DNA of 64,000 bases, taken from Nocardia sp. XZ_19_385 (lineage in GTDB: Bacteria > Actinomycetota > Actinomycetes > Mycobacteriales > Mycobacteriaceae). Each line of letters begins with the position of its first letter. Position 1 is the stretch's first letter. The notes beneath the pieces are model-generated. The model ran no database searches. It was not told the origin of the DNA and saw nothing but the letters and a program-made list of their open reading frames with translations. Positions 1-11,297 of this stretch are shown in pieces. Made by a program: the position numbers and the translations under genes. Where the stretch lies: assembly GCF_015355755.1 (NCBI RefSeq), contig NZ_JACVEE010000002.1:1178001-1242000 (forward strand), written 5' to 3'.

Positions 1-964
1 TGGGGTCGCCGACGAAATCTGTGGTCCCGGGCGCAGGCGGCGTGAAATCCGTTGTGCCAGGCGCGGTGTCGCCGTCGGCCGGGTCGCCGACGAAACGGGT
101 GGTGCTGGGGATCCGCGGATCCGCGGGCTGCCCGCCCTGCGGCGGGGTCGCGGTCGTGTGGCCCGGGCGCGCGGGGGATTGCGCGCTCCACGCGGGATCG
201 CCGGCGCCCGCCTGGGCGGGGATCTGGCTCGTCACCGTGGGGATCATGCCGAGCAGCGCCTCGACGGAACTCTGATCGAAAGCCATGGGCGCGTTGCTGG
301 TCTGCGCCGGGTTCGAGGCGGGAAGCGGGCTGGCCGGAGCGGAATTCTGGCCGGGGACGGCGGCGGTGTTGCCAGGAATCTGGCTACTCGCTTGGGGAGT
401 CTGGCCGGGGACCGTGGCGGTGTTGCCAGGAATCCGGCCACTCGCGGGGGGTGTCTGACCGGGAACCGCGGCGGCTGGGCCGGGAGTCAGACCGGTCGAA
501 TCGAAGCTCTGAGCTGGGGCCGGTTGGCCGTTGGCGGCAGGTGGGGCCGCGGGGGCCGAGCTGGGGGACTGGCCGGGAATCGAGTACTGCCCGGGATCGT
601 TCTGTCCGGAATCCAGTCTGGGGAGCGGGATCTGTCTGGGTAGCTCGACTCCGGGCGGTACCGGCAGGTCCTCGGGGACCTGGATCGACGCCGGTAGCGG
701 CAATCTGCGTAGGTCCGATAGGCGCAGGTCCGGCAGCTCGAGGCCGGTGAGTTCGCGCAGCGGGAGGGTGATGTCGGGGACCGAGCTGAGCACGACCTCG
801 GCCAGTTGCGCGGGGACGGCGGCGAATTCGCTGTCGCCGGCCGCGCGGTAGTCGGTGGAATCGCCCAGCTGTAGCGCCACGAGCGGGGCCGAAACCGCAA
901 GGGTGGTGACAACCGGGAGCACGTAGGAGCGTTTCGGTCTGCGGTACGGCACGAGCATCTCCAT
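1..964 (-). CDS. Secreted Pro/Gln-rich protein, 3' end outside window; possibly an Rv3811-like amidase
   Basis: An open frame runs from an ATG at 964 (or 958) to the window edge without a stop. It begins MEMLVPYRRPKRSYVLPVV with a basic start and a hydrophobic stretch that looks like a signal peptide or anchor. There follows a segment rich in Leu-Pro (ITLPLRELTGLELPDL) and then a long low-complexity Pro/Gln/Ser/Thr linker. The linker holds two 18-residue repeats (core IPGNTA-VPGQ) near 344-452 and repeated TT-F-GDP motifs near the edge. No catalytic domain is in view. In mycobacteria an N-acetylmuramoyl-L-alanine amidase (Rv3811) lies near glf, and such proteins can carry a Pro-rich N-terminus; that identity is inferred from position only. 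It is divergent from the SpoIID-domain gene. Confidence 0.6.
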   Translation of the reverse strand, partial: MEMLVPYRRPKRSYVLPVVTTLAVSAPLVALQLGDSTDYRAAGDSEFAAVPAQLAEVVLSSVPDITLPLRELTGLELPDLRLSDLRRLPLPASIQVPEDLPVPPGVELPRQIPLPRLDSGQNDPGQYSIPGQSPSSAPAAPPAANGQPAPAQSFDSTGLTPGPAAAVPGQTPPASGRIPGNTATVPGQTPQASSQIPGNTAAVPGQNSAPASPLPASNPAQTSNAPMAFDQSSVEALLGMIPTVTSQIPAQAGAGDPAWSAQSPARPGHTTATPPQGGQPADPRIPSTTRFVGDPADGDTAPGTTDFTPPAPGTTDFVGDP

Positions 965-1173
965 TCAGGTCGAACCGGCAATCCACATGTGCTTGCTTCT
1001 TGATGCATCACCGATCACACTAAGCAACTACTGTCACATGTCTAAATCTCTAGTTGAGGATTGCTCGAATGTAGCTTCCGTAATCTGCCCGGATGCAGCG
1101 ACATGCCGACGGCTACCGAACCGATGCGGTTGGCGGCTCTGCACTTTGGCGAACCCCCGGTGGGAGTGGACTA

Positions 1174-2415
1174 ATGCGACGCAATCAACGCCCTTCAGGT
1201 GATCGAATCCGCCGTGCCGGCGGCCTGTGGAAAACGCCCCGCCGACGCCGGATCCGGCCGTCCGCACTGACCGGAACGTGGCGTCCGCTGCTGGTTACCG
1301 GATGCGCGGCGGCTCTCGTCGGAACCGCCCTCACCTGCGCGAACTGGCCTGCCGCGTACGAGCAGCTGGCCGGACCGGGACACGGCCGCGGCATGAGTCA
1401 GCACGGCGCCTTCGACAACGCGGTGCAAGGGTGGGCCGCCGAGCGCATCCTCGAGCACTACTACCCGGGCGCGACGCTGAGCGTCATCCCGCCGACCACC
1501 GTCGCGGTGCGGCTCATGACGCAGGACGACTCCACCCTCGACACCTACGCCGACGCCGGATTGCAGGTTGCTGGCCGGGTGCTCGGCCCCGGTGAGGTCG
1601 CGCACCTGACCGCGCTGCCGGACGGCGGCGCGAATGTTGTCGTGACCGTCGGTTGCGACGGAGAAGTGTTGTGGCAGACCGACACTCAGGACCCGTGGGT
1701 CTACCCGATCGACCCCGGTCCCGGCAGACCCGCGGCCGAACACCTGATGCTGTGCAACGGCACCGGCTACCGCGGCGCGCTGGGCCTGGCCACCGAGGGC
1801 GGCGTGGCGCGCACGGTCAACCGAGTGGACGTCGAGGACTACCTGCTCGGCGTCGTCCCCGCCGAAATGCAGGCGAACTGGGCCGACCAGGGCGCGAGCG
1901 AGGCGTTGCGCGCCCAGGCCATCGCCGCCCGCTCCTACGCGCTCGCCGAATCCCGCTACCCCTACGCCCAGACCTGCGACACCACCGCCTGCCAGGTCTA
2001 TGCGGGAACCGTCATCGAGGACGCCCGCGCGGCCGAGGCCGTCTATGCCACCGCGGGCACCGTGCTGCTGCGCGAGGGCCGGATCCTGCGCTCGGAGTAC
2101 TCCTCCGCTCCCGACGGCGGCGGACCCGCCGACATCTACACCTTCGAAGTCGGCCCCACGCCCGCCGAACTCGGCATCGTCCCCGGCCCGGAACCGATGG
2201 TCGCGGCCGCGGGTGCGCTGTCACCCATCGATCACGAATACCTGAGGCTCGGCGGCGATACCGGCTCTCTCGGCGCGCCACTCGGACCGGAACTGCGACT
2301 GCCCAGGAGCGTCGGTAACTACCGCATGTTCACCAACGGCATCATCGTCGCGACGCCGTCCATGGGCGCGCGCGTCGTCGACTTCGGCACGCTGCAGGAG
2401 TTGGCCCCCGGCTGA
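1174..2415 (+). CDS. SpoIID/LytB-domain secreted protein
   Basis: The 413-residue product starts at ATG 1174, which has GGGAG seven bases upstream; an in-frame ATG at 1093 has no such site. A basic N-terminus precedes one hydrophobic segment (RPLLVTGCAAALVGTALTCA), so export or membrane anchoring is likely. The motif GRGMSQHGAFDNAVQGWAAE followed by ILEHYYPGATL is typical of the actinobacterial SpoIID/LytB family. So is VEDYLLGVVPAEM with a downstream LRAQAIAARSYAL. Members of the family act on peptidoglycan glycan chains or assist amidases. The tail around SLGAPLGPE resembles an LGFP-type wall-binding repeat. Its place beside a possible amidase gene fits a cell-wall remodelling role, but the substrate is not shown. 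Confidence 0.85.
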   Translation: MRRNQRPSGDRIRRAGGLWKTPRRRRIRPSALTGTWRPLLVTGCAAALVGTALTCANWPAAYEQLAGPGHGRGMSQHGAFDNAVQGWAAERILEHYYPGATLSVIPPTTVAVRLMTQDDSTLDTYADAGLQVAGRVLGPGEVAHLTALPDGGANVVVTVGCDGEVLWQTDTQDPWVYPIDPGPGRPAAEHLMLCNGTGYRGALGLATEGGVARTVNRVDVEDYLLGVVPAEMQANWADQGASEALRAQAIAARSYALAESRYPYAQTCDTTACQVYAGTVIEDARAAEAVYATAGTVLLREGRILRSEYSSAPDGGGPADIYTFEVGPTPAELGIVPGPEPMVAAAGALSPIDHEYLRLGGDTGSLGAPLGPELRLPRSVGNYRMFTNGIIVATPSMGARVVDFGTLQELAPG

Positions 2416-2422
2416 ACTTCGG

Positions 2423-2923
2423 TCAGTCCAGAGTGGTGTCGCCCAGCGACTCGGCCAGCTCGCGCAGGAGGTCGGCCAACTTCGTGCGGTTGTCGCCGCC
2501 GAGGGACTCGAGCAGGCGCTTCTCGTTCGCCATGTGCAGCGGCAGCACCTTGTCGACCAGCGCGCGGCCCTCGGGGGTGAGCTGGACGCGGATCGCGCGG
2601 CGGTCGTTGGGGCAGGCGGCGCGCTGCACCAGGCCGCGGGCGGTGAGGCGGTCGACCCGGTTGGTGATCGCGCCGGAGGTGCGCATCGCGGAGCGGTTCA
2701 AAGCGCCTGCGGTGAGGCCGGTTTCGGTGCCGGAGCGGCGCAGGGTGGCGAGCACGTCGAACTCCCAGAACTCCAGGTCGTGTGCGGCGAAGAACTTCTT
2801 GAGCTCGGCGTCCAGTAGCTGTGCGAGCCGGGTGATCCGGCCGATCACCGCCATCGGGGTGACGTCCACGTCGGGGCGTTCGCGTTCCCACTGCGCGGCG
2901 ATGAGGTCGATCGCGTCGGTCAT
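2423..2923 (-). CDS. MarR-family transcriptional regulator
   Basis: This 166-residue protein has the MarR winged-helix layout. Helices lead into LNRSAMRTSGAITNRVDRL (recognition helix), then LTARGLVQRAACPNDRRAIR, the wing with the conserved D-R-R. The C-terminal part is helical and suited to dimerisation. The gene is divergent from the EamA exporter at 3032, and the shared 108-base promoter region carries a near-perfect inverted repeat (2948-3010). That arrangement is typical of a repressor that controls itself and an exporter. Its stop lies only seven bases from the convergent SpoIID gene. The ligand is unknown. Confidence 0.9.
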   Translation of the reverse strand: MTDAIDLIAAQWERERPDVDVTPMAVIGRITRLAQLLDAELKKFFAAHDLEFWEFDVLATLRRSGTETGLTAGALNRSAMRTSGAITNRVDRLTARGLVQRAACPNDRRAIRVQLTPEGRALVDKVLPLHMANEKRLLESLGGDNRTKLADLLRELAESLGDTTLD

Positions 2924-2947
2924 CTGCGGTTCCTCTCGGTCTTAAAA

Positions 2948-3010
2948 ATCTTAACGTTCATCTACTTGACGATGAGACACCTGAGCGAGTAAATATTTCA
3001 ACGTTGAGAT
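2948..3010. promoter_or_regulatory. Candidate MarR operator pair
   Basis: ATCTTAACGTT (2948-2958) and AACGTTGAGAT (3000-3010) are inverted copies with one mismatch. Each contains the palindrome AACGTT, and the right one sits in a perfect 10-base palindrome TCAACGTTGA (2998-3007). They lie between the divergent MarR and EamA genes. Assignment as MarR operators is an inference. Confidence 0.55.
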
Positions 3011-3031
3011 TATCAATGAGGAGCGAACATC

Positions 3032-3976
3032 ATGACAACCCCCGCAGTGCGAACCGGCTCACCCGCCGCCACCCTCGCGCTCACCGCCCTCACCCCGATC
3101 GTCTGGGGTTCCACCTACGCGGTCACCACCGAGTTCCTGCCCCCGGACCGCCCCCTGTTCACCGCCCTCATGCGGGCGCTGCCCGCCGGCCTGATCCTGC
3201 TGGCCTTCACCCGGACGCTGCCGCACGGCGCGTGGATCGGCCGCGCCGCGGTGCTCGGGGTGCTCAATATCGGAGCGTTCTTCCCGCTGCTGTTCCTGGC
3301 CGCCTACCGGCTGCCCGGCGGCATCGCCGGCGTGCTCGGCGCGGTGGCGCCGATGTTCGCGCTCGGCTTCGCGACGCTGGTGCTGGCCGAAAAGCTCAGC
3401 ACGCGTAAGGCTCTCGCGGCACTCGTCGGTGTCGCGGGTGTATCACTTGTGGTGTTGAAGAGCACGGCGCAACTCGACGCGGTCGGCGTCGTCGCCGGAC
3501 TCGCGGGGGCCGCGTCGATGGCGCTGGGCACCATCTTCACCAAGCGCTGGGGTCGTCCCGAGGGCGTCAGCCTGCTCGGCATGACCGGCTGGCAGCTCAC
3601 CGCGGGGGGCCTGTTCATCGCCCCGCTCGCGCTGTTCATCGAAGGTGCGCCGCCCGCCCTGGACGGTGCGGCCATCGGTGGCTACCTCTACCTCGGCATC
3701 ATCGGCACGGCCGTCGCCTACTGGCTGTGGCTGCGCGGAATCTCGAAGGTGCCCGCCACCTCGGTCGCGTTCCTCGGCCTGCTGTCGCCGGTGTCGGCCG
3801 CGGTCATCGGATGGATCGCCCTGGGACAGGCGCTGACCCCGCTGCAGGTGTTCGGCATGGCTGTCGCGCTCGGCGCCACCGTCCTCGGCCAGACCACCGC
3901 GCGGGCTCGGTTCGCCGCGCCGGTTGCGCCGCCGCAGGCCGCGGGCATGCTGGTAGGGGCTGTTTCAGCGAAATAA
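3032..3976 (+). CDS. EamA/DMT-family transporter
   Basis: The 314-residue protein has about ten hydrophobic helices in two related halves, the standard architecture of EamA (DUF6) drug/metabolite transporters. The first helix carries TALTPIVWGSTYAVTTEFL, the characteristic W-G-S/T motif. The second half repeats the pattern around LYLGIIGTAVAYWLWLRGIS. GAGGAG lies just upstream of ATG 3032. The divergent MarR gene probably regulates it, giving a ligand-inducible efflux pair. The substrate cannot be read from the sequence. Confidence 0.9.
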   Translation: MTTPAVRTGSPAATLALTALTPIVWGSTYAVTTEFLPPDRPLFTALMRALPAGLILLAFTRTLPHGAWIGRAAVLGVLNIGAFFPLLFLAAYRLPGGIAGVLGAVAPMFALGFATLVLAEKLSTRKALAALVGVAGVSLVVLKSTAQLDAVGVVAGLAGAASMALGTIFTKRWGRPEGVSLLGMTGWQLTAGGLFIAPLALFIEGAPPALDGAAIGGYLYLGIIGTAVAYWLWLRGISKVPATSVAFLGLLSPVSAAVIGWIALGQALTPLQVFGMAVALGATVLGQTTARARFAAPVAPPQAAGMLVGAVSAK

Positions 3977-3984
3977 CTTCAGGC

Positions 3985-4015
3985 TTGACCTTGACGCTAC
4001 GTCAACTTGCAGACT
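3985..4015 (+). promoter_or_regulatory. MerR-type promoter and operator
   Basis: A -35-like TTGACC (3985-3990) is followed by the perfect dyad TTGACG-CTA-CGTCAA (3991-4005) and a weak -10-like CAGACT (4010-4015). The 19-base spacer with an internal dyad is the hallmark of MerR-activated promoters. It lies just upstream of the MerR gene at 4052, so autoregulation is likely. Confidence 0.6.
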
Positions 4016-4051
4016 GGTTATACCGACGAGACACAGGGAGGAGAACAGGTC

Positions 4052-4840
4052 ATGAGCACGGTATTCCACACCGGCGAATGGTCCATCCAGGATCTGGCGA
4101 AGGCGGCCGGTACCACCAGCCGCACGCTGCGTCACTACGGGCAGCTCGGGCTGCTTTCGCCCAGCCGCACCGGCGCGAACGGATACCGCTACTACGACCA
4201 GAACTCCCTCGTGCGGCTGCAACGTATCCTGCTGCTGCGAGAACTCGGCCTCGGCCTTCGGGCTATCGCCGATGTACTCGCCGGAGAGCAGGATACGGCC
4301 AACGCACTGCGCACGCATCTGGATTTGCTAAGGCAGGAACAGGGCCGGATCCAGCGCCAGATCGACTCGGTACTGACCACGCTCCACAAAACGGAAAGAG
4401 GCGAAAAGCTCGTGGCTACTGAAGTTTTCGACGGGTTCGATCACACCCAGTACGATCACACCCAGTACAAGGACGAAGTGATCGAACGGTGGGGCGAGGA
4501 AGCCTACGACGACAGCGACAAGTGGTGGAGTTCGCTGGACGACAACGGCAAGCAGGCGTTCATGCAGGAGGCGCAGGACATCTCCACCGCCTACGGCGAC
4601 GCCCATACCGCCGGGCTGGCCCCGGACAGCGCCGAGGTCCTGGCCATTACCGCCCGCCACCACGCCTGGATGAGCAACGGCCGGGGCGGCAAGAAGTACC
4701 CGATGGAAACCTTCGCCTGCATCGGCGAAATGTATGTCTCCGACGACCGTTTCCGCGCCAACTACGACATCCACGGCGCAGGCACCGCGGAGTTCGTCCG
4801 CGACGCGATGAAGGCCTACGCCGAGACCCACCAGGACTGA
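4052..4840 (+). CDS. TipA-like MerR-family regulator
   Basis: The 262-residue product starts at ATG 4052, preceded by GGGAGGAG. The N-terminal MerR winged helix is clear (WSIQDLAKAAGTTSRTLRHY, then GLLSPSRTGANGYRYY), followed by a long dimerisation helix. The C-terminal ~140 residues, with AYDDSDKWW, ITARHHAWMSN and ACIGEMYVSDDRFRANYD, match the TipAS effector-binding domain. In TipA of Streptomyces this domain binds thiopeptides and related drugs. A 15-base tandem duplication encodes DHTQYDHTQY between the two domains. The gene follows the EamA exporter by 75 bases but has its own MerR-type promoter and ends in a strong hairpin. Confidence 0.9.
   Translation: MSTVFHTGEWSIQDLAKAAGTTSRTLRHYGQLGLLSPSRTGANGYRYYDQNSLVRLQRILLLRELGLGLRAIADVLAGEQDTANALRTHLDLLRQEQGRIQRQIDSVLTTLHKTERGEKLVATEVFDGFDHTQYDHTQYKDEVIERWGEEAYDDSDKWWSSLDDNGKQAFMQEAQDISTAYGDAHTAGLAPDSAEVLAITARHHAWMSNGRGGKKYPMETFACIGEMYVSDDRFRANYDIHGAGTAEFVRDAMKAYAETHQD
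4439..4468 (+). repeat. 15-base tandem duplication in the MerR gene
   Basis: GATCACACCCAGTAC occurs twice back to back and is in frame, encoding DHTQY twice at the junction of the dimerisation helix and the TipAS domain. Confidence 0.95.
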
Positions 4841-4854
4841 CCTAGCTGATCCGC

Positions 4855-4887
4855 CGAAGCGCCCGCACATCCAGTGCGGGCGCTTCG
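4855..4887 (+). terminator. Terminator after the MerR gene
   Basis: A perfect 13-base stem CGAAGCGCCCGCA/TGCGGGCGCTTCG with a seven-base loop lies 15 bases after the stop at 4840. There is no U-run, as is common in actinobacteria. Confidence 0.7.
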
Positions 4888-4967
4888 TCATGCCAAGGAT
4901 TCGTTATGCGGTTGGCCGGATGGCCCTCGTTACGGTTCGCGCACACCGTAAGAAGGGGACGATCCAG

Positions 4968-5471
4968 ATGACGACATTCCTGCCCGCCTACCCCGGCCAG
5001 CCGCTGCACCCGCAGGGTGGGTACCACCGCCCGGGCGGCGGAACCGCTTACACCGCAGCATTTCTGGCGCTGGCCGGTGGTGTGTGGAACACGCTCGGCC
5101 TCTACGAATTCTTGCGCACGGACAATCTGGTGTTCGCCGTGATCGAAGACGGCAGGACCCCGGGGTGGGCCGACTCCACCCTCGTCGCCATGATCGGAGC
5201 CATCGCGCTGTCGGCCTTCTTCTTGCTCGTCGGTTCGCTGCTGCTAGCCGGTCGCCGGCGTGCGGGGCGCAGCATGGTGATCGTCGGCGCCCTGCTGGGG
5301 GTGCTGATCACTCTCGCCCCGGTCCTGGCCGTGGTCGTCCTGTTCGACCAGATCCCGAACAGCGACCTCGCCTATGCGTCGGCGTTCGCGGCTTCCCCAT
5401 GGCTGCTCGTCCTGCTCCTGGCCTCCTGGGGCTCGACCGGGCGCTGGATCGCCGCCGGTCGCCGGCCGTGA
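4968..5471 (+). CDS. Four-helix membrane protein, first of three paralogues
   Basis: The 167-residue product starts at ATG 4968 (AAGGGGA upstream). A short Pro/Gly/Gln-rich cytosolic-looking N-terminus precedes four hydrophobic helices. The loop between helices 2 and 3 is basic (LLLAGRRRAGRSM) and the protein ends STGRWIAAGRRP. The same AGR loop and a ST-RW(I/L)A ending recur in the two genes that follow, so the three look like tandem paralogues. No functional family is recognised. It lies between a terminator and the next paralogue, 84 bases away. Confidence 0.75.
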   Translation: MTTFLPAYPGQPLHPQGGYHRPGGGTAYTAAFLALAGGVWNTLGLYEFLRTDNLVFAVIEDGRTPGWADSTLVAMIGAIALSAFFLLVGSLLLAGRRRAGRSMVIVGALLGVLITLAPVLAVVVLFDQIPNSDLAYASAFAASPWLLVLLLASWGSTGRWIAAGRRP

Positions 5472-5555
5472 TTCGTGCCGAGGATTCGTTGTGCGAACGG
5501 TCGGCCGCGGCCGGTATGGTTCGCGGAAAATAATGCTTCACAGGGGGAGGACCCG

Positions 5556-6287
5556 ATGAGTTATCCGTATGGGCCGCAAGGAGTACCGGGCGGGCAGCAG
5601 CCGAATCCGTATGGGCCGCAGCCCGGCGGCTACCCACAGCAGCCATATGCGCAGCCCGGGCACACTCCCTACGGCGGACCCGGCGGCTATCCGGGGATGC
5701 CGGAAACCGGGGGCACCGCCAAGGCGGCAGGCGGGCTGGCGCTGCTCCTCGCCGCGCTCGGCCTGATCGGCAGCATCATGTCCTTCAGCGCTATCAGCAG
5801 ACTCGAAGACGCGACCAAGAGCCTGAGCAAGTACACCGGAAGTTCGGCCGGTGCCGATACCGGGTTCCTCTACTTCCTGGCGATCGTCGGCCTGCTGATC
5901 GCGGCCCTGTGGGCGCTCGGCGGTGCGCTGCTGCTGATGCGCAAGCAAGCGGGCCGGGTGATTCTCATCGCCGTTGCCGGCATCGGCGGCCTGCTGAACC
6001 TGGTGGGCGCGATCAACGCCGCCAAGTACGGCGTCAACTCCGCGACCAGCTGGATCGGCCTGCTGATCGCGGCGCTCATCATCGCCCTCTGCCTCGTCTC
6101 CTCGACAACCCGCTGGCTCGCGACCGCCCCCGGCCGCGCCATGCCTCCCGCCTACGGCCGGCCCGCTGCCCCCTACGGCCAGCCGGTCGCCCCATATGGT
6201 GCGCCCTACGGCCAGGCCCCTTACGGCCAGCCGGTGCCCCCGCCCGCGAATCCCTATGGCCAGCAGCAGTACCCGCCGCGCTACTGA
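5556..6287 (+). CDS. PYGQP-rich four-helix membrane protein
   Basis: The 243-residue product starts at ATG 5556, preceded by CAGGGGGAGG. Residues 1 to about 50 are Pro/Gly/Tyr/Gln-rich (PYGPQ, GGYPQQPYAQPG). Four hydrophobic helices follow, with LLLMRKQAGRVI between helices 2 and 3 and STTRWLATA after helix 4. The C-terminus is again low-complexity, with repeated PYGQP. Such Pro/Tyr/Gln-rich tails are common in actinobacterial membrane proteins and are often disordered or protein-binding. The function is unknown. It is a paralogue of both neighbours and the next start is 26 bases after its stop. Confidence 0.8.
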   Translation: MSYPYGPQGVPGGQQPNPYGPQPGGYPQQPYAQPGHTPYGGPGGYPGMPETGGTAKAAGGLALLLAALGLIGSIMSFSAISRLEDATKSLSKYTGSSAGADTGFLYFLAIVGLLIAALWALGGALLLMRKQAGRVILIAVAGIGGLLNLVGAINAAKYGVNSATSWIGLLIAALIIALCLVSSTTRWLATAPGRAMPPAYGRPAAPYGQPVAPYGAPYGQAPYGQPVPPPANPYGQQQYPPRY

Positions 6288-6313
6288 TCTGAGCATTCGA
6301 AGGGGGAGTATCG

Positions 6314-7453
6314 ATGACTTATCCGTATGGCCCAGGGGGATACGGGTATTCGCAGCCGGTCAGCGGGGCTACGGCGATTACCGCTGGGGTGCTGGCATCC
6401 CTCTGGGGCGTACTCGGTGTGGTCGCATCTGTCGGCGCTCTGGTCGGCGGCGGCGGGCCGAGCGCGTCGGTTATCGGCTTGGTCCTCGGATGCGTCGCGG
6501 TGTTCACGCTGACCGGTGCGGTGATGCTGTTTCAGCGCAAACAGGCGGGCCGGATGATCGTGCTCGGGATTTCCGGACTCGGTGTCGCCCTCGGCTTGGT
6601 CGGGACGGTCATTGCCGGGCCGGCGGCCGCGATCGGACTCTTGCTTTGGGGCGCTGTCTTCGGTTGCACTATTGCACCGTCGACAGCGCGCTGGATCGCC
6701 GGTGGTCAGCACGGGGCTGCTGGGTATGGTCAGCCGCCGTTTGGCCAAATGCCTTATGGCCATGACCCTTACGGGCAGCCCGCAGGCTTTGGCCAGCCCG
6801 CAGGCTTTGGCCAGCCTGCCGGATATGGTCAGCCGGCAGGATATGGCCAGCCTCCGCTCGGTCAGCCGGATCCTTACGGCCAGACCACTCCTTACGGACA
6901 ACCCGCACCGTTTGGACAACCCGCACCGTATGACCAGCCTGTCCCGGTTGGCCACGCTGCGCCCTACGCTCAGCCTGGCCCGTATGGTCAGCCGCCTGCG
7001 TATGCCCAGCCAGCCGCATTCGGCCAGCCGAATCAACCGCAGTACGGGGCGCCGGGGAGTGTTCCGCAAAAGTTCACACTGCAGCCGGTGGGGATGTATC
7101 GCGAGATGTATTCGAGCAAGCCGCATTTGCCGTCGCTGCGGGAGCAGAGTGCGGGGCAGCAGCTGCCGGATTGGGATGCGGTGCTGGAGTACATGCGTTC
7201 GGCGCCGGGGGTTTTCGATGTGCTCGACGTGGTGGCGGACGTGTTCGATCCCGCTACGCAGATCTCGAGTGCGTCTTCGTTGCATTCGGATGGGCAGTGG
7301 ATCTGGCGGGTTGATTCGATCCACTACCTGAGCAAGCACCGCTTTCCGGTCCCCGAGGCGTTTCTGCAGCATGTGCGGGCCGCCGGCTATCGGCCGCCGA
7401 GTGCGGCGCCGTCGTCGGACGAGTTCGACGCCGAGGTTCTCAGCTACTTCTGA
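6314..7453 (+). CDS. PYGQP-repeat membrane protein with an extra C-terminal domain
   Basis: The 379-residue product starts at ATG 6314 (GGGGGAG upstream). It has the four-helix core of the two preceding genes ([13 protein letters not shown] loop, STARWIAGG ending). About 110 residues of Gln/Pro/Gly/Tyr repeats follow, then a folded-looking C-terminal domain of about 120 residues containing [20 protein letters not shown] and [14 protein letters not shown], then [17 protein letters not shown]. That last element resembles a short uncharacterised module I recall from streptomycete proteins, a weak recollection only. The topology puts the tail and the domain on the same side of the membrane as the basic loop. 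Confidence 0.8.
   Translation: MTYPYGPGGYGYSQPVSGATAITAGVLASLWGVLGVVASVGALVGGGGPSASVIGLVLGCVAVFTLTGAVMLFQRKQAGRMIVLGISGLGVALGLVGTVIAGPAAAIGLLLWGAVFGCTIAPSTARWIAGGQHGAAGYGQPPFGQMPYGHDPYGQPAGFGQPAGFGQPAGYGQPAGYGQPPLGQPDPYGQTTPYGQPAPFGQPAPYDQPVPVGHAAPYAQPGPYGQPPAYAQPAAFGQPNQPQYGAPGSVPQKFTLQPVGMYREMYSSKPHLPSLREQSAGQQLPDWDAVLEYMRSAPGVFDVLDVVADVFDPATQISSASSLHSDGQWIWRVDSIHYLSKHRFPVPEAFLQHVRAAGYRPPSAAPSSDEFDAEVLSYF
6729..7050 (+). repeat. GQP-A-(F/Y)G coding repeats
   Basis: Imperfect 18-base units encode [12 protein letters not shown]-type hexapeptides. At 6776-6811 two units (CAGCCCGCAGGCTTTGGC) are identical, suggesting recent repeat turnover. Confidence 0.85.
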
Positions 7454-10706
<3,253 letters not shown>

Positions 10707-10710
<4 letters not shown>

Positions 10711-11297
10711 ACGCCGTGCCAGGGAGCTTCGCCGAAGACGAACTGCCAGAAGAATTTCGCCTGGAGGATCGATCTGTCGAGGAGAACCGCCCGCCCGAGG
10801 TCGCGATCCTCAACGCCGTGCAGTCGACCATCGGCGCCAACCCGGCAGTGGTTTCCGCCGCCCGCGGTATGTCGCACTTCGGTGAGCACGCGCTCGGCTG
10901 GGTCGGCATCGCCGCGGCCGGCTGGCTGGTCGACAAGCCCCGCCGCCGGCAGTGGGCCGGGGTCGCGGTCGGCGCGGTCGGCGCGCACGCCGCCTCCATC
11001 GTGATCAAGCGCGTAATCCGCAGGCCCCGCCCGAATCATCCGTCGGTGCAGGTCAACGTGGGGACGCCGAGCAAGCTGAGCTTCCCGTCCTCGCATGCCA
11101 CCTCCACCACGGCGGCTGCCGTGTTGCTCGGCAGGCTCACCGGGCTACCCTTGCCTGCGGTGCTCGTACCGCCGATGTTGCTCTCCCGGGTCGTTCTCGG
11201 AGTGCACTATCCCTCCGATGTGCTCGCCGGATCCGCGCTCGGTGCCGCGTCCGCCGCTGTAGTGCTTGCCGCCGAAAAGAGACTCGATAAGTCGTGA
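10707..11297 (+). CDS. PAP2-family lipid phosphatase (Rv3807c-like)
   Basis: The 196-residue product starts at GTG 10707, overlapping the glfT2 stop (GTGA); GGGGAG precedes it. The three PAP2 motifs are present: KRVIRRPRPNHP, PSSHATS and SRVVLGVHYPSD. Hydrophobic helices surround them, so it is an integral membrane phosphatase. In mycobacteria the equivalent gene lies between glfT2 and ubiA and has been proposed to dephosphorylate decaprenyl-phosphoryl-5-phosphoribose in the DPA pathway; that role is not settled. The acidic N-terminus of about 40 residues is a variable extension. Confidence 0.9.

Noticed and set aside
1066-1081. SOS-box-like TCGAATGTAGCTTCCG upstream of the SpoIID gene
   Set aside because: The right half departs from the TTCGA consensus and no damage-response gene is adjacent.
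6729-7050. CRISPR-like short repeats
   Set aside because: The units are contiguous 18-base coding repeats with no spacers.
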